Assembly: GCA_946807835.1 (NCBI GenBank)
Contig: OX327700.1
Location: 28,928,001-28,992,000 of the forward strand
Length of the DNA: 64,000 nucleotides
Origin: Ailanthus altissimus
Taxonomy: Eukaryota; Streptophyta; Magnoliopsida; Sapindales; Simaroubaceae
Direction: 5' to 3'
Positions 24,240 to 36,632 of the stretch are shown in pieces. Position numbers and translations under genes: made by a program. Position 1 is the first letter of the stretch. Every line of letters starts with the position of its first letter. Below the pieces are notes generated by a model. The model did not search any database. It was given only the letters and a program-made list of their open reading frames with translations, and was not told where the DNA came from.

Positions 24240-26684
24240 CAATTACTAATTTATATATATATATATATATATATATACTAAAACCATCACTTTTAACTTA
24301 GTATATGTTAAATAAATTAAAACTAAAGTTTTGATGGAGAAATTGGGGTTTTTATATTTTCACTCTAAATAATAACTAGAAGAGATAAATTTTATATAAA
24401 CATTAAATTCTTAATTTATATGAAAAATATTAATGCATAAAAATTACGATTATGATACAAAAGTTAATAAAATAAAAAATATTCTAAATTAGAAGATATC
24501 TGAAATTCATAAAAAGTAAATAAAATAGTAACTCTAATAGTATAAAATACATAACAATCAAAGACAAAAATAGAAGAGGGTACGCTAGGTTTGTAGCCCA
24601 GAAGATTTTGTAATGTAATTAATTATTTTTAAAAAACATAAGTATATTATTAGTATTTTTTTTTATTTAAGTCAACTCAAAATTTATATTTTGCTTAAAA
24701 TTATTCTTATTTTTAAAAAAATAATTTCTCTTTTAAATTTTAATATGTATTATTTTAATAACATAAAATTTTATTTATATTTCTTAACTTAATATGAATA
24801 GAATAAATTTATAATTAGAATTTGTTTTTTAGATAATTAGTTTATACTTCTAACATGTAAATATTATAAATAAACTTACTAGTATTTTCTTTTTACAAAT
24901 TTTTAATTATAATTATAATTTACTTTTTTAAAATTATTTTAGGGATAAAACACCCTCTAATATTTAAAAATTCCTTAGAAACTTTCGTTGGTCAATTTTT
25001 TTTTATTAATTTTAACAGAAAAAATAAAAAACATAATTTCATTAAATATGACATTAAAATGAAACAAACATTTAAACTACCACGTGTCTTGTCTTGTAAT
25101 TGGGTTAACAAACCAAATTAAAAAAAGAAACCTAAAGTAAAAAACTGTACTTATTTTGTCTCTCTTATCTTCTCCTCTCTTTCTTATCCCTCTTTTCGCA
25201 GCCTCGCCATTCGTTTAGACGCCGCGTCGATCTGCTGCCTCGCCGTTCCTCCCTTGGCTTCCCCCTGACCTCCTTCAGACTAATTTTCCTTTTCAGATTG
25301 AAATATGGCTCCAGGAGACTACAAACTTTAGTGAATTGATGGTTGCTGCCACTGTTTCTGAGGATGTTGGTGACGGTGAAGAGCAAAGTTGAAATGGTTT
25401 TGATTTGGTTTATTTATTTGCATCTAGTTTGGTTTGGTTTCGATGCTCTAGCACTCTGAACGCACTTAACTAGCCAGTTTTTTGAATTGTGAGGATGGGG
25501 ATCTCTGAGGCTTTATGGTCCTCAATCGATTTCAGAATCTGAAGGGAGTTTTATGCAGAGAACGTAGAATCACCATGTGATTTATTGTATAATTATGTCT
25601 CCAAATTTGCTAAGCACGTGCACTGTGGTAGTGTTATTTTATCGGCAGTGAAAGACTGACTCTCGAATCAAAAAATAAAAATAAAAATAAAAAGAAAGAC
25701 CAACTCGTTTCAGTTCTCCCGTTGACTCGCCGCTCCTCCCCCAGCCTCCTTCATATCTCAAAGGGAATTTTTGGATTTTTATTATAAAAATAAAACCACA
25801 ATGATATTTCAAACTAATAAATGTATGCACTATACCAAGAGCAAAATCATAATTTACTCTAAATTATATAAGATTTTATCAAAATTAATATATGAAACTG
25901 ACGAATCGGGGTCTTTAAAATATTTTTATAAATAAAGAGATATTTTAGATACTTAAACCAAACAAATTATGAGCGTATATCCGTACTTATCTCATTATTT
26001 TATTATGTGAGTTTTGTCAAACACATAATTAAATTTTTACTCATTTTCTTTTTATTCATATTACATATGTTCTAAAGTGAATATAATTTTAATAATTAAT
26101 TCAATTTAGTTTTAATAATCAGCACAATAATTTTTATACTTTGATATATCATTGAACACAACTTCAATAGTATATTATATTATTTTATTATTATATATTA
26201 TTTTTATATTATAAGAATGCCCTTTATATTTTCGATTTTACAAGTAATAATCATACCAAAGTCAAACGAATTAAAATGCTTGCTCTTGTTCACTTGGTAT
26301 TCAACAGCTCATGGTCATTGGGGGCAATTTTTAATTGGTTAATTGTTTAGTAATATCTATTAATTTTATTAAATACAAATTAATTCGTAATGATAATTAT
26401 TTAAAAGTCGAAGTCAAGCATGAAAATGAAAGCTTCTGATTTTTTTGTTGTTTATATATATGGGGACCAGGTCATATGTCTCAATTTTGCCAGAACTATT
26501 TATATATGCACCGGCCGATCAGTGGAGAAAATAAAATTTTCATATCCTTTCAGTTCTTTTAGTTACAACAATATTAATTATATATGCTTTGTACCATCTA
26601 AATCTCTCTTTAAATGTAGTGGAACATTTATCAACATATTCAAACATAAATTGAGAGCTATTATGGACAAAAAAAGAAGAAGAA
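24240..26684. other. Gene-free AT-rich region with a CT-rich patch
   Basis: No gene is recognised. A less AT-rich patch at about 25140-25830 contains two similar CCTCGCCGTTCCTCCC / ACTCGCCGCTCCTCCC stretches (near 25240 and 25725). It may be a remnant of a duplicated non-coding or transposon sequence. Open frames in it have no recognisable domains. Confidence 0.4.
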
Positions 26685-26858
26685 TAATATTACATATTTT
26701 AAGTTGTATTTAAAATTATATCTCAAATAATAATGTGTTCAATAATTATTAAATAATGAAACAGTGTAATAGATAATTTTAAAATTTATACTATTTTATT
26801 ATTTAATGATTACTTAACACATCATTATTTAAAATATAATTTGAGATGTGTAATATTA
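26685..26858. mobile_element. Foldback (MITE-like) element, copy 2
   Basis: 174 bp starting TAATATTACA and ending TGTAATATTA. Inner arms pair over most of the length: ATCTCAAATAATAATGTGTT on the left against AACACATCATTATTTAAAAT further right. It is non-coding. The 5' ends of the arms are the cleanest of the three copies in the window. Confidence 0.7.
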
Positions 26859-27167
26859 TTTAAAATAAAAAATAAGAAAGATAAATGATATATACAAATT
26901 TTTATTTATTTATTTATTTATTTTGATAAATTTCAGCAGAAGGGAGAATATTTATTAAATTAAAGTTAAAGTACACTTAATTAAAAGGATGTAATGAGCT
27001 TAATTTACCCCCTAAAAATAAGTAAAAAGAAAAGAAAAAAAAAGCACAAATGAACAATAAGTAAGAACTAAGCGCATTGCTTTGATCGGCTCCTCTCTCT
27101 CTTTTTTTTTTTTTTCAAAAAAAAAAAGTTAATCGATCGAGCTATATTTAATTGGCTTCTTCTTGAT
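26859..27167. other. Spacer with 3' flank of beta-amyrin synthase
   Basis: Non-coding. It holds a long T/A homopolymer pair near 27100-27128. The right end should contain the synthase 3' untranslated region on the minus strand. No other feature is seen. Confidence 0.4.
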
Positions 27168-30100
27168 TTAAACAGTAGTCTTGGAAGGCAATCGAACTCT
27201 CCTGCGGTATTCAGCAAGAGCCCATAAGGGGTAAATATTTCGATAGGCTGCGTAGTGTAACATGCAGTTCTTCATGAACACTCCAGTAATCTCCTGCGTG
27301 ATTATAAATTAAGATTTAATTAATACCTGGAAATGAATGCTTATTAATACGATATATATATATATATATTGATTTCAGGATTTATACCTGTTGGGGAAAA
27401 TCGCCATGTTCAAGTTGAGAATTGATTATCAACTTAGCTGCACGGTGGAGAGGAATTGGATCTCTTTCCCCCTATTTCCAATTAAAGCAAATTTGATATT
27501 ATATGATCTGAGATTAAATTATGATTCTGAAACAGTAACATATGAAACTAGGTCGATCGATATTGATCAGCTAAATAACTCACCTGTCCAGCATGTATTA
27601 GACCCATCATAGCCCACGCAGTATGCACCAAATTCGATCTATTTCCTTCAAGTGGTACGTATTTCTATATGATCATCATCACCCAATATACATTGGTTAG
27701 TTGTTGGACATCATATTTAAGGTTTATTTAGTAGAGTTGTTATGAAAACACTGGTTGTGAAGTATAAGTAGGTGCGTATTAGATATACACTTATCTGTGA
27801 AGTAATTAATATATACCGATAACTAAAGAGAAGCACCTTTATACTGAGTAGACTCTTAAAATTATCCTGACAGGACACATGAATCGTCACATAATATAGT
27901 TAAATAGACTTTATTACCTTCTCAGGACAAGAACGATAGCTCTCTCCCCAGCCACCATCATCTCTCTGAGATGTAAGAAGAAAATCAACACCTTTGCGCA
28001 TGGCTGCACAATTATTGTAGCTTTTGCCAGCGGCTGTTAGTCCTCCAAGTGCAAACCATGTACCATATGTGAAGCAAACTCCCCAATTTCCATACCTATA
28101 TATTTATAAATTCATATGCTTTAATTAATTAACTGATTGATTGTCTAATTAAACATATATAAGTAAATGAAAAATTTACCAAGAACCATCAGGCTGTTGC
28201 ACGTCTTCCAAGTAGCGAACGGCATTGGCAATGAAACTATCAATCTCTTTCTTCCTGTGTCCGGGATATAGCTTCTTAAACAACACTAAAGAATGAATGG
28301 CGGATGAGGTGCACTCAACATATTCATGCTCAATTACAATATCCGCAAAAAATTCTGTGGGATTGAGCAGCTGGCCAAGAAGGTTTCGTTAGTATATGAA
28401 AATGCTCTGAAATTCGAAGAGGGTTTGAAATTCTAAGTACTTACTTCCAACCATTCCTGAGCTCCGGCCGGCTCCCACGCTGCCAAGCCTCCATTTTTAC
28501 TCTGCAGTAAGTGAAAGTATTGGAGTTGTTTGATATGATTTAGGAAGAACTATGGAGAGGCAACAATTCAAGTTAATCATTTTACCTGTAATGAAAGTAA
28601 GACGTTGACAGAATCATATAACCGCTCAGGTTCCATTTTCTCGCCCACAATTTCTGGTGGCATGGTTGACAAGAGCAGGCAACACTATAAAATTAAAGAT
28701 GAGATGGTGAGATAATTAAAAAGCAATAATTAGTGAACAAATATATGAAGTTTATTAATTTACCTTCAAGCCCTCAGCAGTGCAATCAGACACTTGCCAT
28801 CCGTGGTCTTGATCAGAAAATGTCCAGGATCCTTTTGAAATATGACGATACATTGCCTTAAAGTCACCGGAAGGATTGTCCTTGACCTTTTCCAATATTA
28901 AGTGGAACCCAAGGTATATATTAGCTCGATCGATCGGGGAGAAACTGATAATAATTCAACAAAGTATTTACTAGGAGATAAGCTGTAAACCTGAGATGCC
29001 TTGATGAATTCATGTCCTCTCTTAAGTACAGGTCCAATTTCGTCGACGAGATCACAAGCAAGTAAGGCTTGAATGGCAAATCCGGTGTCCCACTCTTGGC
29101 TCCCAAAACTCTACATGACGATTCCAATGTTGTTAATTGGTGATTACATTTATTAATGCTTCATCATTTTGGAAAACTAATGTATAATTACTAGTACTTA
29201 CCTGCATCTTCATTCCATCTTCAGCAACCCATAAGTAATCAGGAATCCTAGCAAGATGTTTCTTAAAATAATCACCGTTTGGATCTTCAACCCAACAAGC
29301 AAGCATGCATAATACCTATATAGTTGAAGTAGCGTAAGAGCATTATCAGTATTTATTTTGTAGCGTAAAGTGGGCATTTTTTTTTGTTCATGAATTGTGA
29401 TAATCTTATACCTTTTCCACACATCCAATTGTGATGTATCGACTGTTCTCATCTTCGTAATGAATGTGCTTCATTGTAACTTGAAGAGCCTTTTCTCTGA
29501 TCAGATTGTTGAATGGCCAACGGGTAAGAAGTGGCTCTGTTAACACATACAGACCGTCCCAAATCAAGTCTTGTACCCAAGGATGGGGATAGTAAATATC
29601 CTCCTGCATGCATATAACAATTTATGAGTATATGATTAATTTATATATATTTTTCTTAAGATTAAGAAAATATATTTAAAGAGCAGAATCAATATGAGCT
29701 TGGACCAAAACCTTTGCACATAAATGGCGGGCTTTCCGCCAATTAACTTCATGGTAAGGTTGAGTGTAGAGTTCTTCTCTCAATTGTTGAATGAGAGGTG
29801 TGATTGGTCCTACAAACCTCTTGCCATATAAATATGACATTGGCATGTACACCATGCGGCAATAGCACCACATTTTTGCTGCAATTATATGACCAAAAAT
29901 ATAAGTTCAGTGCTGAGGGCTAGTTGTATAACAAAATTAAACAATTTAAATACAAGGTAGCTATCTACAAATTATATACCTGGGTGCATTGGAAGAAAAG
30001 AAGGAAGGATCCAAAATTCCGGAGGCATTGGGTTGCTTCCGGACCAATCAAAAACACCGAGTATCTACAACAAAGGTGAAGCATGTATAGAGACAAAATT

Positions 30101-32511
30101 ATACGACTTGGGATATATTATTAAATTTAACATGAACAAATATTACTGCATGGGCTGTGAAATTTTCATACCGAAAGCCAAGTTTTTCCCCAGGAGGGAA
30201 TGTGGGTAACACCACCACGGTCAAGAATCCATTTTCGAGCTCTCGCACAAGCATTGTCTTGGCCACCATCAGGTCCTTCACCCAGAATTCGCATACAAAT
30301 GTAGCTGAGTGCTGTACAAAACATGGTGCTGTGCCCCTCGATGTGCAATCCCCAACCACCATCTTCATTCTGCGGTTGGATAAATTAAACAAATTCATTT
30401 GTAAATTAATTAACCAATAGGTGAAACGGTGACAGTAAAGTTTTCTCAAAGAATTTACCTGATGATAGTAAATATAGCGAAGGATTTCCTTGCGACACTC
30501 AGCTGGGAATACGGTATTAAGATGCCCAGTTATGTACACGCACATGACCTGCAATTATTTTTTGTTTATAAAAAAAAGAATTAAAATGGCATTTAGCTCG
30601 TGCACTTAATTACTAATAAAACATGTAGCTTTCATACATATTATAATAATAAATGGAGACATTTATGCATATACAAATTGTTTAAATGTCAAAAACTTTC
30701 ATTACTCACCAATGGAGGAAGAAAAAATAAAGGACCAGCATTTTCAGCAGGCCAATGACCGTCGGTGGCCTGCAAGGCTGAGAAGAAATGGACGGCTCTT
30801 TTCAACGACGTTGTCGCTGTTTCATATGTTATTTCCTCCCCATCTTCAACCTTTACTTGTGGGGTTGTTTGTTCGAAATTTTTCTCCCTCAGAAACTGAA
30901 TATTTCCCAACAAACTTAATTAATAACATCACGCATCAGTAATAATAATTTATTTTAGAGGTTACAACAATTTAGTTCATGTAAAGAAAAATGGACCTGA
31001 TATTCCGGAAACAGCATTAATATGAATGATAATTAATTAAGTTCGAATTGTCAGGATGAGAAGAGGTTGATTTTCTAGCTTTTTTTTTACATAATTAATT
31101 CCAAATATATTCTTGTTAATTTCCCACTTGAATTCTTAATTTAATTTAATTTTTTTTCTGGGTGTTGCTCTTTTTGGCTTTTTGAAATGACAAATACCGT
31201 CCTCTTCCCACAGTGACGCATTTCTTATTAATTAATTATCGTGATTGAAAATCACAATCAAGCTCTTTGGCATAAGTGTTGGGTCTTCTCAGACTAATTA
31301 TATATATATATATATATTTTATTTTTTATTTCATAGGAAAACTAATTAATATTAGTAGGATACATGGACATAAACAAAAGCTTTTTTTCGGTCAGGCTAA
31401 AGAATTTTGTTAATCAGAAATTTCAATTTGTGGTAAAATTTTATTCATAAATGATTTTAAAATATTCTTGTGTTAGACAGATAATGAGCTATATTAAAAA
31501 AAAAACATTATTTAATGATAATAAGTAAAGTAGAAGTGGACGGTTAGGTCTAAATTTGAACCAATCTGAAATGATTTTTGTAAACGAATTGAATTAAAGC
31601 CTGATTTGCTTAATAATTCTCCAATAATCATACAAAATTTTGTAATATTTTGGAGTTATTAGTAATTAATTTATTAATAGTGCTTAATTACAACATATAA
31701 GGAAAATAAAATATAAACAAAATTTAATCTTTTCATGGCAAAAATACAAATACAAATTTAAATTTAAATTGTGTAATGTTTTTAAAAGATTCCAATAGGT
31801 TTTTAATTTTTTTTCTCAATTAAATAGTTTTTTTTTTCATATACAAAGGAACTTGGAATACGTAAAACAGTTTCAACTTTAGCAGACTAATAATTTGGCC
31901 GCTTCAATCTTCATTACTACCAAAATAATTAATTCTCTCACTTGCATGGCCAACACTGACTCAAGTAAAAGATAATTGGCACTCTGAAATTAGAAACTCT
32001 TTGAGATGTATCTCATACTATATGTTTGTATCACCATTTACTCTCTCTCACTACCCTATTTACTAAAAATTATAATTTTATAAACCAAATTAAAAACAAG
32101 ACTTAGAAGAGTATTTTATTTCATTTAACTCTCTGCGTGTAGTTTGATTGATCGTGAATGTGCTAAATATCCTGTCATGATAACCTGAGTTCGAATAAAA
32201 ATAAAAGACCAGAATTGGTGTTTCTATTGATGAAATTCTTCATCTATACAATTTTTTTTTTATAAAAAAAAACAGGTTTAATTTGATTTAATTTAATTTA
32301 GAAGAGGAACCTGCATTCGCCAGAGGAGATCGGCACTGGGTTTGACGAGGTAACGGTTGTTGTAGAAGTCTTGACGAGCGGCTTCGACCTGAGCTCGCTC
32401 CTGAGTAGTGCCTGCTTCAGGATCATACTCCCATATTTGCCTTCCCACGAAGTTGTTTGTGCTGTAAATGTAAGGGTCCTTGCCCCCATCTGCTACCTTA
32501 AGCTTCCACAT
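27168..32511 (-). CDS. bAS: Beta-amyrin synthase (oxidosqualene cyclase), intact
   Basis: Cyclises 2,3-oxidosqualene to beta-amyrin at the ER membrane. Seventeen exons, minus strand: 32311-32511, 30710-30895, 30459-30548, 30172-30369, 29980-30064, 29712-29878, 29412-29603, 29202-29315, 28991-29110, 28764-28886, 28586-28684, 28445-28501, 28180-28370, 27918-28095, 27584-27664, 27388-27471, 27168-27293. All introns are GT..AG; the joined frame is 763 aa, the family's usual length. The start is the MWKLK methionine typical of the family, not the in-frame ATG 33 nt upstream. Catalytic motif DCTAE is at 485-489. MWCYCR at 256-261 has the Trp typical of beta-amyrin synthases, where lupeol synthases have Leu. 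QW-type repeats include [33 protein letters not shown] and DDGGWGE. Intron 1 is about 1.4 kb. Product assignment rests on motifs; mixed amyrin products are possible. Confidence 0.96.
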
Positions 32512-32788
32512 TATATATATTCTTCTGATGAAATTCCTACACACATATCAGTATTACATCAACTGTTTAGTTCCTGATCAGGAAGATAAAAAGAGAAACA
32601 AACTACAGAGAAACAAACAATGCAAAGCTCAGGCTGGCCGATTCCTGTACCCTGTAAGCAGCTACTGATAGGGAAGAAGAAATTAAAGAGAAGAAGATCA
32701 GGGTTTTTTTTTTGGGTGGATGGGAATGTTGGGTTTAGGCAGAACCTGAAACTTGGAGATATGGCAGAAAGTTTATGAACTCTGTGAA

Positions 32789-32796
32789 TTTATATA
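32789..32796 (-). promoter_or_regulatory. Probable TATA box of beta-amyrin synthase
   Basis: Reads TATATAAA on the minus strand, about 280 bp upstream of the start codon. If used, the leader would be about 245 nt, long enough to hold a leader intron. Candidate acceptors TGTGTGTAG and CATCAG lie just upstream of the ATG. Confidence 0.45.
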
Positions 32797-32799
32797 CTT

Positions 32800-34784
32800 A
32801 AAAATTTATCATGCATCTGCAATGGTCATTAAATTAATTAATTACACCCGGGATTCCTTTACTCAACTGGTATTATATTGACATATTTATGAATCTTTCT
32901 CCTTATTACTTTTATTGTCATTTCCTTGAGAATCGTCTAGATAACGAATTCATATATCTATGTACTAAAAAAATGCAAAGGGGGTGGTCACTTCAGTTCG
33001 TAATATTTTTGTTAAAATTTAAACATATTGCTTGGATACCATGTTTTGGGCAAGTAATTAAGTGCTCTGGTGACCCTTCAATTACTTGATTCTTATTTGT
33101 GTATTGTGGGTAAATTGCCTGTTTATCAGTCAATAGTCATAATTAGGCTAATCATAAAAAATGCCAACAAGTACCGACACATTATTATTATCATCATCAT
33201 CATCATATACTTTGTTTCTTTGTGAAATATGGTAACTTCCATGTTGGTATTTTTTGAATGGCCACAAAAACTTCTTCACTTCTTTATTTATGGATTCAAT
33301 TTGATAACGTGGGGATTAAATTTCATTTGCTATGTACAAAGATGAATTCACCGCTAAACTTTACTTTTTTTTATCTGTACTGCATATGAACACAAAAGTA
33401 CTCTTAGCTAGACTTATTCAAAGATTAAATTTGCAAAAGTTGACGGGAGAGAAAGAGAATTCAGATTGGCTGGTAGGTTTTTGGTGGCAGAAAGTAAGTT
33501 TTAATTTATTTAGTTAAAATAATTTCCCAGATAAGTAATTTTTATGGATATTTTAGTCATAATTTTTCTTTTTTTTAAAAAAAAAAATTTGAAGTGTAAT
33601 AGCAGGTCCATCTTAAGGAAAGATAAACAAGAGTGACATTCAATAAAATGCTTAATTACAGCTTGGAAATATCAAAAATACATTGATTATGTTTGGGCAG
33701 AGGGGTCAATAATATAAAATTATTTCTTAGAAAATATGTATTTATAAAAGACTTTGTAACGCATATTTAGTGTCTGTTTTTATTATAATAATTAACATTG
33801 ACAAAACGTTAATAGAGACTGCACCAAATTGTAATCTTTTTCCTTTTTCTTCGGGAAAAAAAAACATGATAACAAACGAAAATTGCAATTCATAATTATC
33901 TGATAAATAATAGAGATGACGATGATAGGTTAATTATGAAAATTGGCCCTTGTTTAAATGATTTAATAATAAAAGAATTTATAGTGTATTTTAAAAAAAT
34001 TTAATTTAAATTTCTCTATTTATAGAAAAGAAAACAAATTACGCAAATTGAGGCAGGAGAGAGTTTCGAGGTTTTAGCATATATTATAATATATTAACAG
34101 TACAAGCAGATGTCTTGATGATATAAATGGAAATCAAGTTTAAGGGTAACAAACGAAACGACATCAAATTTTAGACTGACAGCACGCAAAAGTTGACTTA
34201 TTATCTGAAATCAGGCTTCTCTCTCCACCTCTCCTTCTCGTTTCCCCGTAAATCGTAATTTCGGAAATCTCATCACAACTCATTACACCAACCACAAAAC
34301 TTCAAACCCCCTGTGCATTTCCTTTCATTTTACTCCCATAACTCTTCTCATCTGCTTCTCGGAAATGCCACACCATTATTGACCAGGCTCTCTCTGTGTA
34401 TTCTGATTCGCGTCATGTTATCTCACCAGAGCAATGGGATATTAACACTGTCACCCTTGGAGGGTTGTCACAAATTATAGTTTTATGATCATTTTGATTT
34501 TATTTTGACTTTAAAATAGACTTTTGGTAATTTGGAATTCACTTAGAAGATAGATTAAAAATCATATTTTGTATTTCAAACTACCATTAATTAAAAAAAT
34601 AAAAGATTTTTTACTGTTTTAAAATATTCAAATAATTTACATGACAAAATTATGAGGATATTCTTATCTTTCAATTAAGTAAAAAAATAAGAGTATAATT
34701 AAAATTAAAATTATCATTAAAATATAATTTGTGTTAATCTTAAAAAGTGACAATGTTAATGTCTCTTAGAGCAATAGACTTTTG
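32800..34784. other. Upstream region of beta-amyrin synthase, no gene
   Basis: AT-rich intergenic sequence with an ATT/ATC trinucleotide run near 33181-33207. I recognise no coding exon of a cyclase, P450 or transferase here. Confidence 0.45.
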
Positions 34785-34963
34785 AGTAATATTAAGCATT
34801 CTAAAATTTTATTTTAAATTATATCTAAAAAATAATGTATTAAATAAATATTGGGTATAATAAATAATTTTAAATTTTATATTATTTCACCACTCAATAT
34901 TTACTTGACACATTACTTTTAAAATACAATTATGAATAAAATTTTAAGTTATCTAACACTACT
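34785..34963. mobile_element. Foldback (MITE-like) element, copy 3
   Basis: About 180 bp. The left arm has TAATATTAAGCATTC, ATTTTATTTTAAATTATATC and AATAATGTATTAAATAAATATTG. The right arm mirrors it with CACTCAATATTTACTTGACACATTAC and ends near ATCTAACAC. Same arrangement as 26685-26858. Non-coding. Confidence 0.6.
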
Positions 34964-36504
34964 TTAGAATTTTTAATTATATATTTTTCGTCTAAAATTT
35001 TTGTCACATTCTTCATTTTTTTTTATACTAAATTCAGTGCTAATTTTTTATTTATAGAGTCTTATATTAAATAATGAGCGGATTTACTCACCCATCAAAA
35101 TGATATATATATATCTTAAAACTTAAAATATATATCGAAGAAATGAACTAACGGAAAAAAAAAAAAAATGGATTGACAGATGTTTTAGTATACAATTGTG
35201 GCCAAGCTGTACATGTTCTCCTTTGAAAGTGGTGGTGGAGAATGGGCTTTTCTCTTTTACTGAATAATTAAATTACATTGACCAGTTCAGTTTTATGTTC
35301 TAGTTTGGACCATTAATACAACTGGAAACATTTTAATAAAGTTACAAGGGGGAGAGAGAGAAGGAGTGAAGCAAGGCAAGCAAAAGGGAGAAAATAGCTA
35401 AGCCAACGACTGGGTACCATTTTCGGAGGAATCAAAATTCTGATCAGGAGAAGGTACACAAACAACCCAGATGGTGTGCATGTTAAATTAATTTGAAGGA
35501 TTGTGCATTTGAGATTTGGAGTTGGACTTGGGAGAGAAGTAGAAACTAGAGAAAGAGAAGCCAAAATTTTAGGATCTTTTTAGAGTTGATGGTGCATATG
35601 GTACCACAACCCACATGAACTCCATCGATCGTTGAATTGCGGTAGTTTCAATGTATGTGACTCTCGATTTTCTCTAAGATTTTACTGTAAAACATATAAT
35701 GGATAATCATCTAAGTAATAAAGTCCACCATTCACATGTTCTTTTTATGATATCGGGGAAGTTTAAGATTCTGGAGAATTATTATTATCTCTCTAAGCTT
35801 TTTATTTTGAGTTTGTGTAATTTAATTTGTATATATATAATTATTCATTAATGAAATGCCTCAGTCATCTACCACCCGGTTAAATTGGATTGCATTGTCT
35901 CATTTGAACTGCAATACAAAAAATAAACCAACTTTAATAATTTAAACACATATAAAACAGCTGAATACACTTAGCTCGACAATAAAAAATCTAATAATTT
36001 TTTTCTGCTAAAATATTTACCTACAAAATTAATTTCTATTATTATAAACTGAATTAAAATAAACTGTATTAAAAAAGAATTATACTAAGGGAACCCTAAT
36101 TCGGTGAATCTTTTAATATCAGCAAGAATCATGCCAGCTATTATGACGATCGATCAATAGGAGATGTCAACAAATTAATATTATGTTAACTAATGTGATA
36201 AATATGTGATTTATGAGCATATTAAAATATATTGTTGATTTCTAATAATATCAAAATTATGCAGATCTTGTTACATTTGTTTAATTCGTATGTAGATTGT
36301 GGTATCATGTATAGTGGGTGTTTATTATTATTATTTTCTTCTAATTTTGGTGGGTGAATTAAATATTAAGATTCCGATCGAATATTTATATAAATCAGAA
36401 CATGTGATGGCTGGTTGTTATATTTTGACAATGTATTTATTGGTTTTATAAAATAAATAAATTACATGCGGTCCATTTCTTAAAAAAAATAATTTACTTG
36501 TGGC
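34964..36504. other. Gene-free region, left half of a diverged duplication
   Basis: No convincing gene. The segment 35500-35760 contains GGACTTGGGAGAGAA, GAAGCCAAAATTTTAGGATC and TTCACATGTTCTTT in the same order as at 43230-43390, suggesting an old duplication now interrupted by the LINE insertion at 36520. An 83-codon open frame on the minus strand at 35313-35564 has no recognisable domain and is probably chance. Confidence 0.4.
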
Positions 36505-36519
36505 CTGTTGACATAAGTT
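36505..36519. repeat. LINE target-site duplication, left copy
   Basis: CTGTTGACATAAGTT is repeated exactly at 42107-42121. These 15-bp copies flank the LINE and mark both its ends. Confidence 0.95.
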
Positions 36520-36530
36520 TTTTTTTTTTT
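36520..36530 (-). other. LINE 3' A-tail
   Basis: Eleven T on the plus strand directly next to the left target duplication represent the poly(A) end of the minus-strand element, as expected from target-primed reverse transcription. Confidence 0.85.
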
Positions 36531-36632
36531 GGTAAGTAAAAATTTATATAAATGCTAAATCTAGCAGGTATTACAAAGCAAACTCGATAGAAGAAAAAGA
36601 AAGACAGTACAACTCATAGAGGTTAACTACCG

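Noticed and set aside
25165..25386. Arg/Glu-rich 73-residue minus-strand frame
   Set aside because: Translation of a CT-rich patch; biased composition and no similarity to known proteins.
32512..32544. Upstream ATG (32544) as the start of beta-amyrin synthase
   Set aside because: The extra 11 residues are not expected in the family; MWKLK at 32511 is the standard N-terminus.
35313..35564. 83-residue minus-strand protein starting MASLSLVSTSLPS
   Set aside because: No recognisable domain and an atypical hydrophobic composition; the region resembles a diverged non-coding duplicate at 43 kb.
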